Part shown: positions 1 through 7,391 of the stretch, piece by piece
Layout of the letters: each line of letters starts with the position of its first letter
How positions within the stretch are numbered: position 1 is the first letter of the stretch
DNA from: Saccharomonospora piscinae
GTDB lineage: Bacteria > Actinomycetota > Actinomycetes > Mycobacteriales > Pseudonocardiaceae
Direction: 5' to 3'
Assembly (NCBI RefSeq): GCF_005862235.1
Contig: NZ_VCEK01000002.1
Span: 124,001 to 188,000, forward strand
Length of the DNA stretch: 64,000 nt
Program-made: the position numbers and the translations under genes
Notes under the pieces: model-generated
What the model was told of the DNA's origin: nothing
The model's database searches: none
What the model saw: the letters and a program-made list of their open reading frames with translations, nothing else

Positions 1-1155
1 CAGGTAGAGGGCTACCAGGAGTCGGGCAGGGCGGCGCGCACGGTCTCCGCCGCCGCCAAGCACTTCCCCGGCCATGGTGACGCCGCCACCGACAGTCACA
101 TCGGCCTGCCGGTGATCGACCGCAGCGAAGCGGACTGGCGCGCCAACGACCTCCCCCCGTTCCAGCGGGCCGTGGACGCGGGCATCGACGCCATCATGAC
201 CGCCCACATCTCCGTACCGAGCCTGGACGACTCCGGCGACCCCGCCACGCTGTCGAAGCCCATCATGACCGGGCTCCTGCGCGAGGAACTCGCCTACGAC
301 GGCGTGGTGGTCACCGACTCGCTGGGCATGGCGGGCGTGCGGGAGATGTACTCCGACGCCGAGATTCCGGTGCGGGCGCTCGAAGCGGGCGTCGACCAGA
401 TGCTCATGCCCCCTGACCTCGACGCGGCGATGGGCGGCGTGCTGGACGCGGTGGCCGAGGGCAGGATCACCGAGGAACGCATCGACCAGAGTGTGCTGCG
501 CATCCTGAAGCTCAAGCAGCAACGCGGCCTCGTCCCCACTCCGTTCGTGCCGGAGGACAGGGTCGACCGGGTCGTCGGCACCGACGAGCACCGCGAGACC
601 GTGCAGCAGATCACCGACCGGAGCACCACGGTGCTCAGCGACGACGCGAACCTGCTCCCCCTGGCCTCCGACGTCGACGACGTGCTGGTGACGGGCTGGA
701 ACAACCCGGCGTACCCGGGCTACGCCGCCGAGCCGGTCGCCGCTCTCGCCGAGGCACTGGCGGAACAGGGCGTCGACACCCGGGCGATCTCCACCGGAGC
801 GGCCCCGGACGCCGAGACGGTGGACCGAGTCGAAGCCGCGGCCGGTGAGGTCGATCTCGTGATAGTCCTCACCAACGGCTTGCGGACCAGCGAAGGGCAG
901 CGTCAGCTTGTAGAGCGGCTGACCAGTACCGATACCCCGATCGCGGCGGTCGCCGTCCAAGAGCCGTACGACCCCGGTCACGCCGATGTGCCCACCTGGC
1001 TCGCGACGTACGACTGGCGCGACGTCACCATGACCTCGCTGGCGACGGTGTTGCTCGGCCGACAGGCCCCCGAGGGGACACTGCCGGTCTCCGTCCCGAG
1101 TGGATCCGACCCCGACCAGACGCTGTACCCGTTCGGCCACGGGCTGACGTGGTGA
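1..1155 (+). CDS. nagZ: Beta-N-acetylhexosaminidase NagZ (GH3), 5' truncated
   Basis: The reading frame is open from the first base, so the N-terminus lies outside the window; 384 residues are visible. The GH3 signature KHFPGHGDAATDSH (visible residues 20-33) is the NagZ-type motif carrying the catalytic His/Asp dyad, and VTDSLGM near residue 104 holds the nucleophilic Asp. A second domain follows residue ~170, as in the two-domain B. subtilis NagZ, rather than the single-domain E. coli enzyme. By family it releases terminal GlcNAc from muropeptides. The stop is 31 bp before namZ, which with the downstream AmiE-like, MurR and MurQ genes makes up a MurNAc salvage cluster. A secretion signal cannot be judged because the start is missing. 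Confidence 0.9.
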   Translation, partial: QVEGYQESGRAARTVSAAAKHFPGHGDAATDSHIGLPVIDRSEADWRANDLPPFQRAVDAGIDAIMTAHISVPSLDDSGDPATLSKPIMTGLLREELAYDGVVVTDSLGMAGVREMYSDAEIPVRALEAGVDQMLMPPDLDAAMGGVLDAVAEGRITEERIDQSVLRILKLKQQRGLVPTPFVPEDRVDRVVGTDEHRETVQQITDRSTTVLSDDANLLPLASDVDDVLVTGWNNPAYPGYAAEPVAALAEALAEQGVDTRAISTGAAPDAETVDRVEAAAGEVDLVIVLTNGLRTSEGQRQLVERLTSTDTPIAAVAVQEPYDPGHADVPTWLATYDWRDVTMTSLATVLLGRQAPEGTLPVSVPSGSDPDQTLYPFGHGLTW

Positions 1156-1186
1156 CGGCGACCCGACGTCAGGAAACGACGACACC

Positions 1187-2458
1187 ATGACCGTGAATAG
1201 GCGCAGCTTCCTGTCCACGAGTGCGCTGGCCGGCTCCCTGCTCGCCACCTCGGCCACCGCCGCCGCGGCCTCGCCGCCCGACGTTCCCGGCCGTAACCGC
1301 CCACGGGTACGGCCCGGCGCCGACCGTCTCGCCGCCGAGGGCTGGCGACGGCTCGCCGGGCGCAGGGTCGGGGTGCTGTCCAACCCCACCGGCGTGCTCG
1401 CCGATCAGGTACACGTCGTGGACTCCCTGGTGCAAGCGGGGTCACCACCGGTCGCCGTGTTCGGACCCGAGCACGGCTTCCGGGGCAGCGCACAGGCGGG
1501 CGGCTCCGAGGGCGACTACACCGACCCGCGCACGGGCGTGCCCGTGTACGACGTGTACGGCGTCGGCATCGACAAGTTCACCGAACTGCTGCGCAAGGCC
1601 GAGATCGACACGATGGTGTTCGACATCGCCGATGTCGGATCCCGCTTCTACACCTACATCTGGTCGATGTACCGGGCGATGGTGGCGGCGGCCAGGGTCG
1701 GGGCCTCGTTCGTGGTGCTCGACCGGCCGAACCCGGTCGGCGGCGCCGCCGCGGGGCCGATGCTGGACCCGGCGTACAGCTCCGGTGTCGGTCTCAAGCC
1801 GATCGTGCAGCAACACGGCATGACGGTGGGCGAGCTGGCACGGTACTTCGCCGCCGAGTTCCTGCCCGGCGAGGGCGTCCGGCTGGACGAACTCGACGTC
1901 GTCACCGCGCGCGGCTGGCGGCGCGACCAGGTCTTCGCCGAGACGGGACTGGCCTGGACCCCGCCGTCGCCCAACATGCCGACGCCGGACACCGCGCTCG
2001 TCTACCCGGGCACGTGCCTGTTCGAGGGCACGGTGTTCTCCGAGGGCAGGGGCACCACCCGGCCGTTCGAGATCCTCGGTGCGCCGGAGGTCGACTGGCG
2101 CTGGCGCGAGGAGATGACGTCGCTGGACCTGCCCGGCGTCGCCTTCCGCGAGTGCTACTACGTGCCGACGTTCGGCAAGTTCTCCGGCGAGACGTGCGGC
2201 GGGCTCCAGCTCACGGTGACCGACCCGGGCAGGTTCGACGCCATCCGCACGGCCGTGGACCTGATCGTGACGGCACGTCGGCTCTACCCCGGCCTGTTCG
2301 CCTGGCGCGAGGACAACTTCATCGACCTGCTCACGGGTTCGGACCGGTTCCGGACGATGGTGGACGCGGGCGCCACGACGGACGAGGTCGTGGGGTCCTG
2401 GCGTGCCGAGCTCGACGGCTTCACGCGGAAGCGGCAGCCGTATCTGCTCTATCGGTGA
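1187..2458 (+). CDS. namZ: Exo-beta-N-acetylmuramidase NamZ (DUF1343/YbbC family), Tat-exported
   Basis: 423 residues of the DUF1343 family, whose B. subtilis member (YbbC/NamZ) removes non-reducing-end MurNAc from peptidoglycan fragments. The N-terminus NRRSFLSTSALAGSLLATSA is a twin-arginine signal ending in an Ala-rich cleavage region near residue 28. Family-typical blocks visible are GPEHGFRG (~93), DIADVGSRFYTYIW (~148), a PNMPTPDTA stretch (~260) and the RGTTRPFEILGAP block (~290). The ATG at 1187 gives the complete Tat signal; a weak AGGAAA lies upstream. It sits between nagZ and the AmiE-like gene, the same trio as the B. subtilis ybbCDE region, so sequential extracytoplasmic cleavage of muropeptides is the likely role. 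Confidence 0.88.
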   Translation: MTVNRRSFLSTSALAGSLLATSATAAAASPPDVPGRNRPRVRPGADRLAAEGWRRLAGRRVGVLSNPTGVLADQVHVVDSLVQAGSPPVAVFGPEHGFRGSAQAGGSEGDYTDPRTGVPVYDVYGVGIDKFTELLRKAEIDTMVFDIADVGSRFYTYIWSMYRAMVAAARVGASFVVLDRPNPVGGAAAGPMLDPAYSSGVGLKPIVQQHGMTVGELARYFAAEFLPGEGVRLDELDVVTARGWRRDQVFAETGLAWTPPSPNMPTPDTALVYPGTCLFEGTVFSEGRGTTRPFEILGAPEVDWRWREEMTSLDLPGVAFRECYYVPTFGKFSGETCGGLQLTVTDPGRFDAIRTAVDLIVTARRLYPGLFAWREDNFIDLLTGSDRFRTMVDAGATTDEVVGSWRAELDGFTRKRQPYLLYR

Positions 2459-2531
2459 CCTCCCGGGCCGGCTACCACCGGTCCACGGACAGCGGCGTGC
2501 GCGCCGTGACAAGGTGAGGTGAAGCGACGCG

Positions 2532-4280
2532 ATGCGCGCGAAGGCCACAGTGTTGCGGATCGCGGCCCTGGTCGCGATCCTGACCGTGACAGGAGCGACC
2601 GCGATGGCCGCGGTACGGGCGGACTCCGGCCGGTTCGACCGGCCGCAGCGCGGCTTCGCGCCGTCGGACACCGTGCTCGAGGCCGCCTCGCCGGAACGGG
2701 CCGGGCTGGATCCCGCTCCGATCAGGGAGGCCGAGCGCACGATCGCGGGCATGGCCGAGTCCGACTACGTCGACGGCCACCCGCTGTTCGCGGGAGCGGT
2801 CGGGCTGCTCGCCCACGACGGCAAGGTCGTCGACACCTACGCCACGGGCAGTGCGCTGCGCTACGCCGACGGTGAGGGCACCGAACTCCCCGCGGACGAG
2901 CAGGTGCCGATGCGCGACGACACGATCTTCGACATCGCGTCGGTGACCAAGTTGTTCACCTCGATCGCGGTGATGCAGCTGGTCGAACGCGGCGAGGTGG
3001 AGCTGACCTCCCCCGTGGCGTCCTACCTGCCCGAGTTCGGTGTGAACGGCAAGCGCGACATCACGGTCGAGCAGCTGCTCACCCACACCTCGGGGCTGGA
3101 GCCGTCACTCTTTCTGTGGCGGGACTGGCCGGACCGGCAGGCGCGGATCGACGCCGTGCTGCGCGTCGCACCACAGGACGAACCAGGCACCACCTACACC
3201 TACTCGGACCTCAACCTCATCACGCTCGGTCTGCTCGCCGAGCGTGTCACCGGCGATCCGCTGGACGAGGTGGTCGCCGACGGAATCACCGATCCGCTCG
3301 GCATGACCGACACCGAGTTCAATCCGCCCGAACGCAAGCTCGACCGCATCGCGGCCACGGAGTTCCAGGCCACTCCCGCACGCGGCATGGTCCGTGGCGA
3401 GGTCCACGACGAGAACGCCTGGTCACTGGGCGGCGTCGCCGGGCACGCCGGGTTGTTCTCGACGGCGCGCGACCTTGGAGTGCTCGCGCAGGCCCTGCTC
3501 AACGGCGGGACCTACGACGGCGAACGCGTTCTGCGCCCGAGCACCGTGTTGCAGCTGTTCACCGACTACAACTCCGAGTTTCCCGGCGACTCGCACGGAC
3601 TCGGGTTCGAACTCGACCAGATCTGGTATATGGGCGGGCTGACCTCGCCGTCCACCGCGGGACACACCGGCTACACGGGCACGTCGCTGGTGATCGACCG
3701 CCAGTCGCGGTCGGTGGCCGTGCTGCTGACCAACCGTGTCCACCCGTCCCGCTCCTGGGGATCGGTCAACCCGGCGCGGCAGGCGTGGGCGGGTGGGCTC
3801 GCCCGTGCACTCGCCGTGAAACCCACGACGGGACCGCGGGCCTGGTTCAGCGCGATCGGCGACGACAACACGGCCACCCTGACCACCCCGCGCCTCGATC
3901 CCCGGGGGCGAGAGGCGACGGTGTCGTTCGACGCCTTCATCAGCAGCGAGGAAAGCGACCGGCTCGTTCTGGAGGCCAGTACCGACCGGGGCGCGACGTG
4001 GACCACCGTGCCCGTCCGTGCCCGTGGCTCGGGCGCGCCGAAGGGCACCGTGACCAGCCTGTCGGGCACTGATCACCGGCACTGGTGGTCCGTGCGCGCC
4101 CGGACCCCGCGAGCCGAGGATCTCACTCTTCGTTGGCGATTCACCACCGATGGGAACTACACCGCACGCGGGGTGCTCGTGGACGGAATCCGGGTGATGG
4201 GTGCGCGCGGCGTGCTGTTCGACGGTGAACGCCACCCCGATCGGCTCGACGCGCGGGGATTCACCGCGACAGATCGCTGA
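2532..4280 (+). CDS. AmiE-like serine hydrolase of the beta-lactamase fold with C-terminal extra domain
   Basis: 582 residues. An N-terminal hydrophobic segment (residues ~8-27) is a signal peptide or anchor. The beta-lactamase/class C-like catalytic core follows: SVTK (S137, K140) is the SxxK nucleophile motif, YSDLN starts at Y224, and HTG at 378-380 is the KTG-equivalent. Residues after ~430 form an additional domain with beta-rich composition not needed for catalysis. Position after nagZ and namZ parallels B. subtilis amiE (YbbE), an N-acetylmuramyl-L-alanine amidase that strips the peptide from MurNAc; that activity is inferred from context. Family members also include esterases and D-aminopeptidases, so the exact substrate is not certain. 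Confidence 0.75.
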   Translation: MRAKATVLRIAALVAILTVTGATAMAAVRADSGRFDRPQRGFAPSDTVLEAASPERAGLDPAPIREAERTIAGMAESDYVDGHPLFAGAVGLLAHDGKVVDTYATGSALRYADGEGTELPADEQVPMRDDTIFDIASVTKLFTSIAVMQLVERGEVELTSPVASYLPEFGVNGKRDITVEQLLTHTSGLEPSLFLWRDWPDRQARIDAVLRVAPQDEPGTTYTYSDLNLITLGLLAERVTGDPLDEVVADGITDPLGMTDTEFNPPERKLDRIAATEFQATPARGMVRGEVHDENAWSLGGVAGHAGLFSTARDLGVLAQALLNGGTYDGERVLRPSTVLQLFTDYNSEFPGDSHGLGFELDQIWYMGGLTSPSTAGHTGYTGTSLVIDRQSRSVAVLLTNRVHPSRSWGSVNPARQAWAGGLARALAVKPTTGPRAWFSAIGDDNTATLTTPRLDPRGREATVSFDAFISSEESDRLVLEASTDRGATWTTVPVRARGSGAPKGTVTSLSGTDHRHWWSVRARTPRAEDLTLRWRFTTDGNYTARGVLVDGIRVMGARGVLFDGERHPDRLDARGFTATDR

Positions 4281-4293
4281 TAGTTGCCAACTC

Positions 4294-4313
4294 GTTAACC
4301 TTTTCGGGCTAAC
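4294..4313. promoter_or_regulatory. Imperfect inverted repeat upstream of murR
   Basis: GTTAACC (4294-4300) and GGCTAAC (4307-4313) form a dyad with 6 of 7 bases matching and a 6-nt spacer, 13 bp after the AmiE-like stop. It could be an operator for MurR (RpiR-family proteins bind palindromes near their own gene) or a weak terminator. Nothing in the sequence decides between these. Confidence 0.3.
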
Positions 4314-4379
4314 ACCACGACCCTGAACAGCGACTTTCCGGGCAACCACTCGCCACAACCCGGAGTCCGTCGGCTCGGG

Positions 4380-4410
4380 TTGCGATCACTCGGGAAGGTG
4401 CGGGTAACCT
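4380..4410 (+). promoter_or_regulatory. Promoter of murR (leaderless)
   Basis: TTGCGA (4380-4385) and TAACCT (4405-4410) form -35 and -10 hexamers with 19-bp spacing. The -10 ends 8 nt before the ATG at 4419, which places the transcript start at or next to the start codon. No ribosome-binding site precedes that ATG, which fits a leaderless mRNA. Confidence 0.5.
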
Positions 4411-4418
4411 TGTCATAT

Positions 4419-5402
4419 ATGCCTGGTGTTAGTAAGTTTCCCACGTCGGACGATTCGGGCATGCCGACACCCGTCAACGGAAACGGTACGGATGCGGAGC
4501 CGGACGCCAGCCCCCTGGTCCGCATCCGATCACTGCTGCCCGGACTCGCCCGCGCCGAACAGCGGGTCGCCAAGGTCGTGCTCGACGAACCGTCCTCGGT
4601 CGCCCGCCGCAGTATCACCGAGGTAGCCCTGGCGGCCAAGACCAGCGAAACCACCGTCACCCGGTTCTGCAAGGCCATCGGCGTCGGCGGATATCCGCAG
4701 CTCCGCATCGCGCTGGCCGCGGACACGGCGCGGACCCAGGCTCGTTCGTCACGTGACCTCGGCGGTGACATCACGGCCGACGACGACCTGGACTCGGTCG
4801 TGAGCAAGGTCGGTTTCGCCGACGCGCGCGCCGTCGAGGAAACAACCGAGCAGCTCGACATCGCCGAGCTCACCCGCGTCACCGACCTCGTCGCGAACGC
4901 GGGGCGCGTGGACGTGTACGGCGTGGGAGCCAGCGCGTTCGTGGCCGCGGACCTGCAACAGAAGATGCACCGCATCGGTCGCGTGTCCTTCGCGTGGTCC
5001 GACACCCACATCATGCTCACCTCGGCGGCCGTACTGTCCGAGGGCGACGTGGCGGTGGCGATCTCGCATTCCGGCGCCACCACCGACACCGTGGAAGCGT
5101 TGCGCGTGGCGGGAGAGCACGGCGCGACCACCGTCGCCGTCACCAACTTCCCCCGCTCCCCCATCACCGCCGTCGCCGATCACGTGCTCACGACGGCGGC
5201 GCGGGAGACGACGTTCCGCTCGGGTGCCACGGCGAGCCGGATCGCACAGCTCACGGTGATCGACTGCCTGTTCATCGGCGTCGCGCAGCGACACCTCGAC
5301 GAGGCCGTGCCCGCGCTGGACTCCACGCGGGACGCCGTCGACGGTCACCGGCTCGGCATCCGCCCGGACGGGCGGCGCAAAACCGAGCGACAAGGCCGGT
5401 AA
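4419..5402 (+). CDS. murR: MurR/RpiR-family transcriptional regulator
   Basis: 327 residues: an N-terminal RpiR-type helix-turn-helix (about residues 25-100, including the recognition stretch TSETTVTRFCKAIG) and a C-terminal SIS phosphosugar-binding domain (about 140-265, with YGVGASAFVAADL and ISHSGATTDTVEAL). In E. coli and B. subtilis the orthologues sense MurNAc-6-phosphate and control murQ. The position directly before murQ supports the same role. The ATG at 4419 is preferred over a TTG at 4380, which coincides with the putative -35 element; another in-frame ATG exists at 4461. Confidence 0.85.
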   Translation: MPGVSKFPTSDDSGMPTPVNGNGTDAEPDASPLVRIRSLLPGLARAEQRVAKVVLDEPSSVARRSITEVALAAKTSETTVTRFCKAIGVGGYPQLRIALAADTARTQARSSRDLGGDITADDDLDSVVSKVGFADARAVEETTEQLDIAELTRVTDLVANAGRVDVYGVGASAFVAADLQQKMHRIGRVSFAWSDTHIMLTSAAVLSEGDVAVAISHSGATTDTVEALRVAGEHGATTVAVTNFPRSPITAVADHVLTTAARETTFRSGATASRIAQLTVIDCLFIGVAQRHLDEAVPALDSTRDAVDGHRLGIRPDGRRKTERQGR

Positions 5403-5452
5403 GGGAAGGGGCGCTCGCAGGACGTGCGCCAGTGGAGAACAGTGAGGCAGGG

Positions 5453-6379
5453 ATGACCGTTTCACCGCAGGTCGTACACGTCGAGTCGCCCACGGAGCGG
5501 CGGAACCCGAACACGACCGACATCGACCGGATGCCGACCGCCGACATCCTCGCCGCCATCAACACCGAGGATCACACCGTCCCGGCCGCGGTACGACGAG
5601 TGCTGCCCGAGCTGGGCACGGCCGTGGACGCCGCCGCCGAGTCCCTGCGCGGCGGGCACCGGGTCCACTACGTGGGTGCCGGGACCTCCGGCAGGCTCGC
5701 CGTGCTCGACGCGGCCGAACTCGTTCCCACCTACAACGTGCCGTCCGACTGGTTCGTCGCCCACCACGCGGGCGGGCAGCGCGCGTTGCGGAGTGCGGTC
5801 GAGAACGCCGAGGACAACGCCGAGGCCGGAGCCGACGAGCTGCGCGGCAGCGTCGACGAGGGCGACTTCGTGCTCGGGCTGACCGCTTCGGGACGCACGC
5901 CGTACGTCATCGGGGCGCTCCAGGCCGCCCGGCGGCTCGGCGCGAGCACCGCACTCGTGTCGTGCAACCCCGAAGCACCCGTGCCCGACGGTGTGGACGT
6001 GCTGATCACCGTGGACACCGGGCCCGAGGCCATCGCGGGCTCGACCCGCATGAAGGCAGGCACGGCGCAGAAACTCGTGCTGACCGCGTTCTCCACCGCG
6101 ACCATGGTCAAGCTCGGCCGGACCTACTCCAATCTCATGGTCAGTATGCGGGCCACCAACGCCAAGCTGCGGGGCCGGACCGTCCGGATCCTGCGCGAAG
6201 CCACCGGGCTGAGCGCTCAGGACTGCAGCGAGGCGCTGACCAGGGCCGACGGTGACCTGAAGGTGGCGCTGGTGCAGCTGCTCGCCGGAGTCGACGTCAC
6301 CCGGGCCACGCTCGCGCTGGAAGCCGCGGATGGCCACGTGCGGGCGGCGCTGGACAGTGCGCGAGCGAGGGCGTCGTAA
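5453..6379 (+). CDS. murQ: N-acetylmuramic acid 6-phosphate etherase MurQ
   Basis: 308 residues with a single SIS domain. GAGTSGRLAVLDAAE (~residues 74-88) carries the substrate-binding Ser/Thr and the catalytic Glu region, and ENAEDNAEAG (~118) supplies the second Glu-containing stretch typical of MurQ. GSTRMKAGTAQK (~197) is another family block. The enzyme splits MurNAc-6-P to GlcNAc-6-P plus D-lactate in the cytoplasm. The ATG at 5453 follows GAGGCAGGG and lies 50 bp after murR. No MurNAc kinase (AmgK/MurK) or PTS permease (MurP) is in view, so how MurNAc-6-P is produced is not explained here. Confidence 0.93.
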   Translation: MTVSPQVVHVESPTERRNPNTTDIDRMPTADILAAINTEDHTVPAAVRRVLPELGTAVDAAAESLRGGHRVHYVGAGTSGRLAVLDAAELVPTYNVPSDWFVAHHAGGQRALRSAVENAEDNAEAGADELRGSVDEGDFVLGLTASGRTPYVIGALQAARRLGASTALVSCNPEAPVPDGVDVLITVDTGPEAIAGSTRMKAGTAQKLVLTAFSTATMVKLGRTYSNLMVSMRATNAKLRGRTVRILREATGLSAQDCSEALTRADGDLKVALVQLLAGVDVTRATLALEAADGHVRAALDSARARAS

Positions 6380-6398
6380 CGCCGGCGACGACGAGAAC

Positions 6399-6503
6399 TG
6401 CGGACACGGCTACACAGCCTGCGGACACGGCTACACAGCTTGCGGACACAGCTACGCAGGCTGCGGACACGGCTACGCAGGCTGCGGACACGGCTTCAGG
6501 GGG
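6399..6503. repeat. Family A 21-bp tandem repeat, locus 1 (five units)
   Basis: Five consecutive 21-bp units begin at 6399, 6420, 6441, 6462 and 6483. The consensus is TGCGGACACGGCTACGCAGG plus a final C. Units 1 and 2 have ACACAG in place of ACGCAG, and the fifth unit degenerates. The array fills the space between convergent murQ and the Fic-like gene and runs into the latter's stop codon (6496-6498). The same unit recurs at 38.2 and 47.6 kb. Confidence 0.9.
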
Positions 6504-7230
6504 TGGCGGCGTCGGCGATGCTCTTGGCTTCGCCCGCGCCGGCCTCGAACGTCTCGCAGCAGAACAGCAGCCACTGCCGCACGCCGTCGGCCTCGCCGGA
6601 GGCGAACGCCGCCGCGGCCTCGTCGTAGCGGCGCTGCCTGCGGTAGCACGCGACCTCCGGCACGGTCAGCGCCTTGGGGTCGAGCCCCGTGGCGATCATC
6701 GCCAGTCGTGCGGCGGCACGAGCGAGCACGCCGTCGGCGGAGCCGAACGGTCGCAGTGTCAGCAGTTCCCCGTGGACGACGGCGGTGAGCACCGGGCCGG
6801 GAACGGTCGTGGCTCCGGTGACGAGCTGCCCCAGCAGCTCCAGCCGCCCCGCCACGCCGTCGTCGTCGCGCGGCCTGCCGAGTGCGTCGCTGTCCACCGC
6901 CAGGTCCTTCGCCGCCAGGACGTGCAGCTTCGCGAACACCTGGAGTGGGGCGCGGCGCCACGTCGGCAGCAGCGACTCCGTGGCCTCGGCGACCCGCAGC
7001 GAGCCCGCCAGCACCGGATCGGCCACCACCCCGTCGTCCGGCAGCTCCGGGTCCGCGCCGTCGAGGGCGGCGGAGGCCCTGGCGGCACGCACCGACGCCT
7101 CCGCGGCGGTGGCCGAGCCGCCGCGCAGGTTGGCGGGCAGGCGGTGAACGGCGAAGACGGCGTCCTGCGCGGTCTTCGCGGCCTCGGCGACACCGCCGAG
7201 TTCCAGCAGCGGTGCGAGTGGGTCGCTCAT
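6496..7230 (-). CDS. Fic-fold protein lacking the catalytic Fic motif
   Basis: 244 residues; ATG at 7230. The C-terminal half has the Fic-domain layout: LRPFGSADGVLARAAARL (~residues 167-184) sits where HPFxxGNGRxxR is expected, followed by a helical part with RRYDEAAAAF and RQWLLFCCE that resembles the Fic C-terminal helices. The catalytic His is Arg, and the acidic residue, Asn and first Arg of the loop are missing. ASAALDG (~residue 63) resembles the inhibitory helix motif with Asp for Glu. AMP transfer is therefore unlikely. Such genes beside acs are sometimes annotated as oxidoreductase, for which nothing is seen. Transcribed divergently from acs; function unknown. Confidence 0.6.
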   Translation of the reverse strand: MSDPLAPLLELGGVAEAAKTAQDAVFAVHRLPANLRGGSATAAEASVRAARASAALDGADPELPDDGVVADPVLAGSLRVAEATESLLPTWRRAPLQVFAKLHVLAAKDLAVDSDALGRPRDDDGVAGRLELLGQLVTGATTVPGPVLTAVVHGELLTLRPFGSADGVLARAAARLAMIATGLDPKALTVPEVACYRRQRRYDEAAAAFASGEADGVRQWLLFCCETFEAGAGEAKSIADAATP

Positions 7231-7391
7231 GCCCGCGAGCATAGGCAGCGCTCGTCCACCGCTCGTCAGCCACTCGTCCCCCAGCGCTTGTCGGCCGTCG
7301 CGGGCTGGCTGCAACCGTGTGACATGGGGTACTAACGTCGCTACCGGCAACGCGGGCGCGCAGAGCCAGAGTTCGGATTTCAGGAGGAACC

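Noticed and set aside
6297-6491. Small minus-strand frame encoding repeated SAACVAV units
   Set aside because: It is a translation of the 21-bp repeats; the period divisible by three keeps it open, and it has no ribosome site.
6399-6503. Possible CRISPR array
   Set aside because: The units are contiguous 21-mers without unique spacers and no cas genes are near.
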